In this document: one piece after another, positions 4,773-5,220 of the stretch | Position numbering within the stretch: the first letter of the stretch is position 1 | How the letters are laid out: every line of letters begins with the position of its first letter | Assembly: GCA_013151975.1 (NCBI GenBank) | Contig: JAADHG010000157.1 | Span: forward strand, 1 to 5,220 | Direction: 5' to 3' | From: Chlorobiota bacterium | GTDB taxonomy: Bacteria; Bacteroidota; Bacteroidia; Flavobacteriales; Flavobacteriaceae | Length of the DNA stretch: 5,220 bases | Made by a program: the position numbers and the translations under genes | The notes under the pieces: model-generated | Database searches by the model: none | Seen by the model: the letters and a program-made list of their open reading frames with translations, nothing else | What the model was told of the DNA's origin: nothing

Positions 4773-5220
4773 TCACTCAGCCAAATTCGGGTTTAACCAC
4801 TTTCTTGCTTCATCAATATTTATATGTCGTCTTTTACTATAATCTATTAATTGGTCTTCAGTAATCTTTCCTAAACCAAAATATTTGGAGTCTTTATTTG
4901 CAAAATAATAACCACTCACACTCGCTGCTGGCCACATTGCCAAACTTTCTGTAAGTTTAACGCCAATAGCTTCCTCAACTTTTAAAATCTTCCAGATGGT
5001 TTTCTTCTCTAAATGGTCTGGACATGCTGGATAACCAGGTGCTGGACGAATACCTTTATAGGATTCTTTAATCAATTCGTCATTAGATAAGTTCTCGTTT
5101 AAAGCATAACTCCAATGATTGGTTCTCACTTCTTTATGCAAATACTCGGCAAACGCTTCAGCTAATCGGTCGGCTAAAGCTTTTATCATTATTGCATTAT
5201 AATCATCGTGATTGGCTTCA
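4773..5220 (-). CDS. metH: Cobalamin-dependent methionine synthase, C-terminal activation domain (5' part beyond window)
   Basis: The visible 148 codons are the end of MetH, which transfers a methyl group from 5-methyl-THF through cobalamin to homocysteine. This part is the AdoMet-binding reactivation domain. It contains HDDYNAIMIKALADRLAEAF near the window edge, then ENLSNDELI, the AdoMet-binding RPAPGYPACPDH, KLTESLAMWPAASVSGYYF and a C-terminal WLNPNLAE, all closely matching E. coli MetH. The frame stays open to the right edge, so the ATG at 5189 is internal and not a start. Whether the upstream part is one long gene or split, as in some Flavobacteriia, cannot be seen. The domain implies that the cell uses or imports cobalamin. 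metF follows on the same strand after a repeat-bearing 84-bp spacer. Confidence 0.95.
   Translation of the reverse strand, partial: EANHDDYNAIMIKALADRLAEAFAEYLHKEVRTNHWSYALNENLSNDELIKESYKGIRPAPGYPACPDHLEKKTIWKILKVEEAIGVKLTESLAMWPAASVSGYYFANKDSKYFGLGKITEDQLIDYSKRRHINIDEARKWLNPNLAE

Noticed and set aside
4588..4776. A 62-codon minus-strand reading frame beginning MIICHAELVSVSH
   Set aside because: It is the chance translation of the repeat hairpins followed by an out-of-frame run into metF. The metF frame is clearly coding.
5187..5189. ATG at 5189 as the start of a 138-residue protein
   Set aside because: The frame stays open upstream to the window edge with residues matching MetH (EANHDDYNAI), so this ATG is an internal methionine.

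Overview
This window looks like part of a Flavobacteriaceae (Bacteroidota) chromosome. The DNA is AT-rich. It carries a GldA-type ABC ATPase, a GIN-domain (DUF2807) lipoprotein and a PagL-like outer-membrane protein of flavobacterial style. It also has promoter-like TANNTTTG boxes and a dispersed intergenic repeat whose chance translation reads CHAELVSVSH...IPAFAG. The genus cannot be fixed from the sequence.

Bases 1-960, left side: the minus strand begins with a phenylalanine-controlled unit. A 25-codon leader ORF (744-667) has nine aromatic residues in an 11-residue run. It is followed by a strong intrinsic terminator (643-614) and then by pheA, prephenate dehydratase, which starts with GTG at 550 and runs off the left edge. 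The end of the leader ORF can pair with the 5' arm of the terminator to make a long competing antiterminator (685-636). This is the full layout of ribosome-mediated transcription attenuation. No gene longer than the leader lies between 551 and 960. That stretch holds the attenuator, a small hairpin before pheA (572-591), a 26-bp near-perfect palindrome (831-856) and a promoter-like box for gldA (937-944).

Bases 961-1857: gldA on the plus strand, divergent from the phe unit. It ends exactly where the convergent minus-strand cluster ends, with no spacer.

Bases 1858-5220: a minus-strand cluster in the order metH (3' end only) - metF - PagL-like outer-membrane protein - GIN-domain lipoprotein. 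metH and metF cooperate directly: MetF makes the 5-methyl-THF that cobalamin-dependent MetH uses to methylate homocysteine. Their 84-bp spacer holds two hairpin halves of a dispersed repeat, one abutting the metF start. The two envelope genes overlap by four bases (GTGA) and are probably translationally coupled. They may have their own promoter in the 36-bp gap after metF.

The most interesting item is the aromatic leader peptide and attenuator in front of pheA. Next are the palindrome in the divergent intergenic region, the repeat at the metF start, and the double-length PagL-like protein that seems to lack the usual catalytic glutamate.
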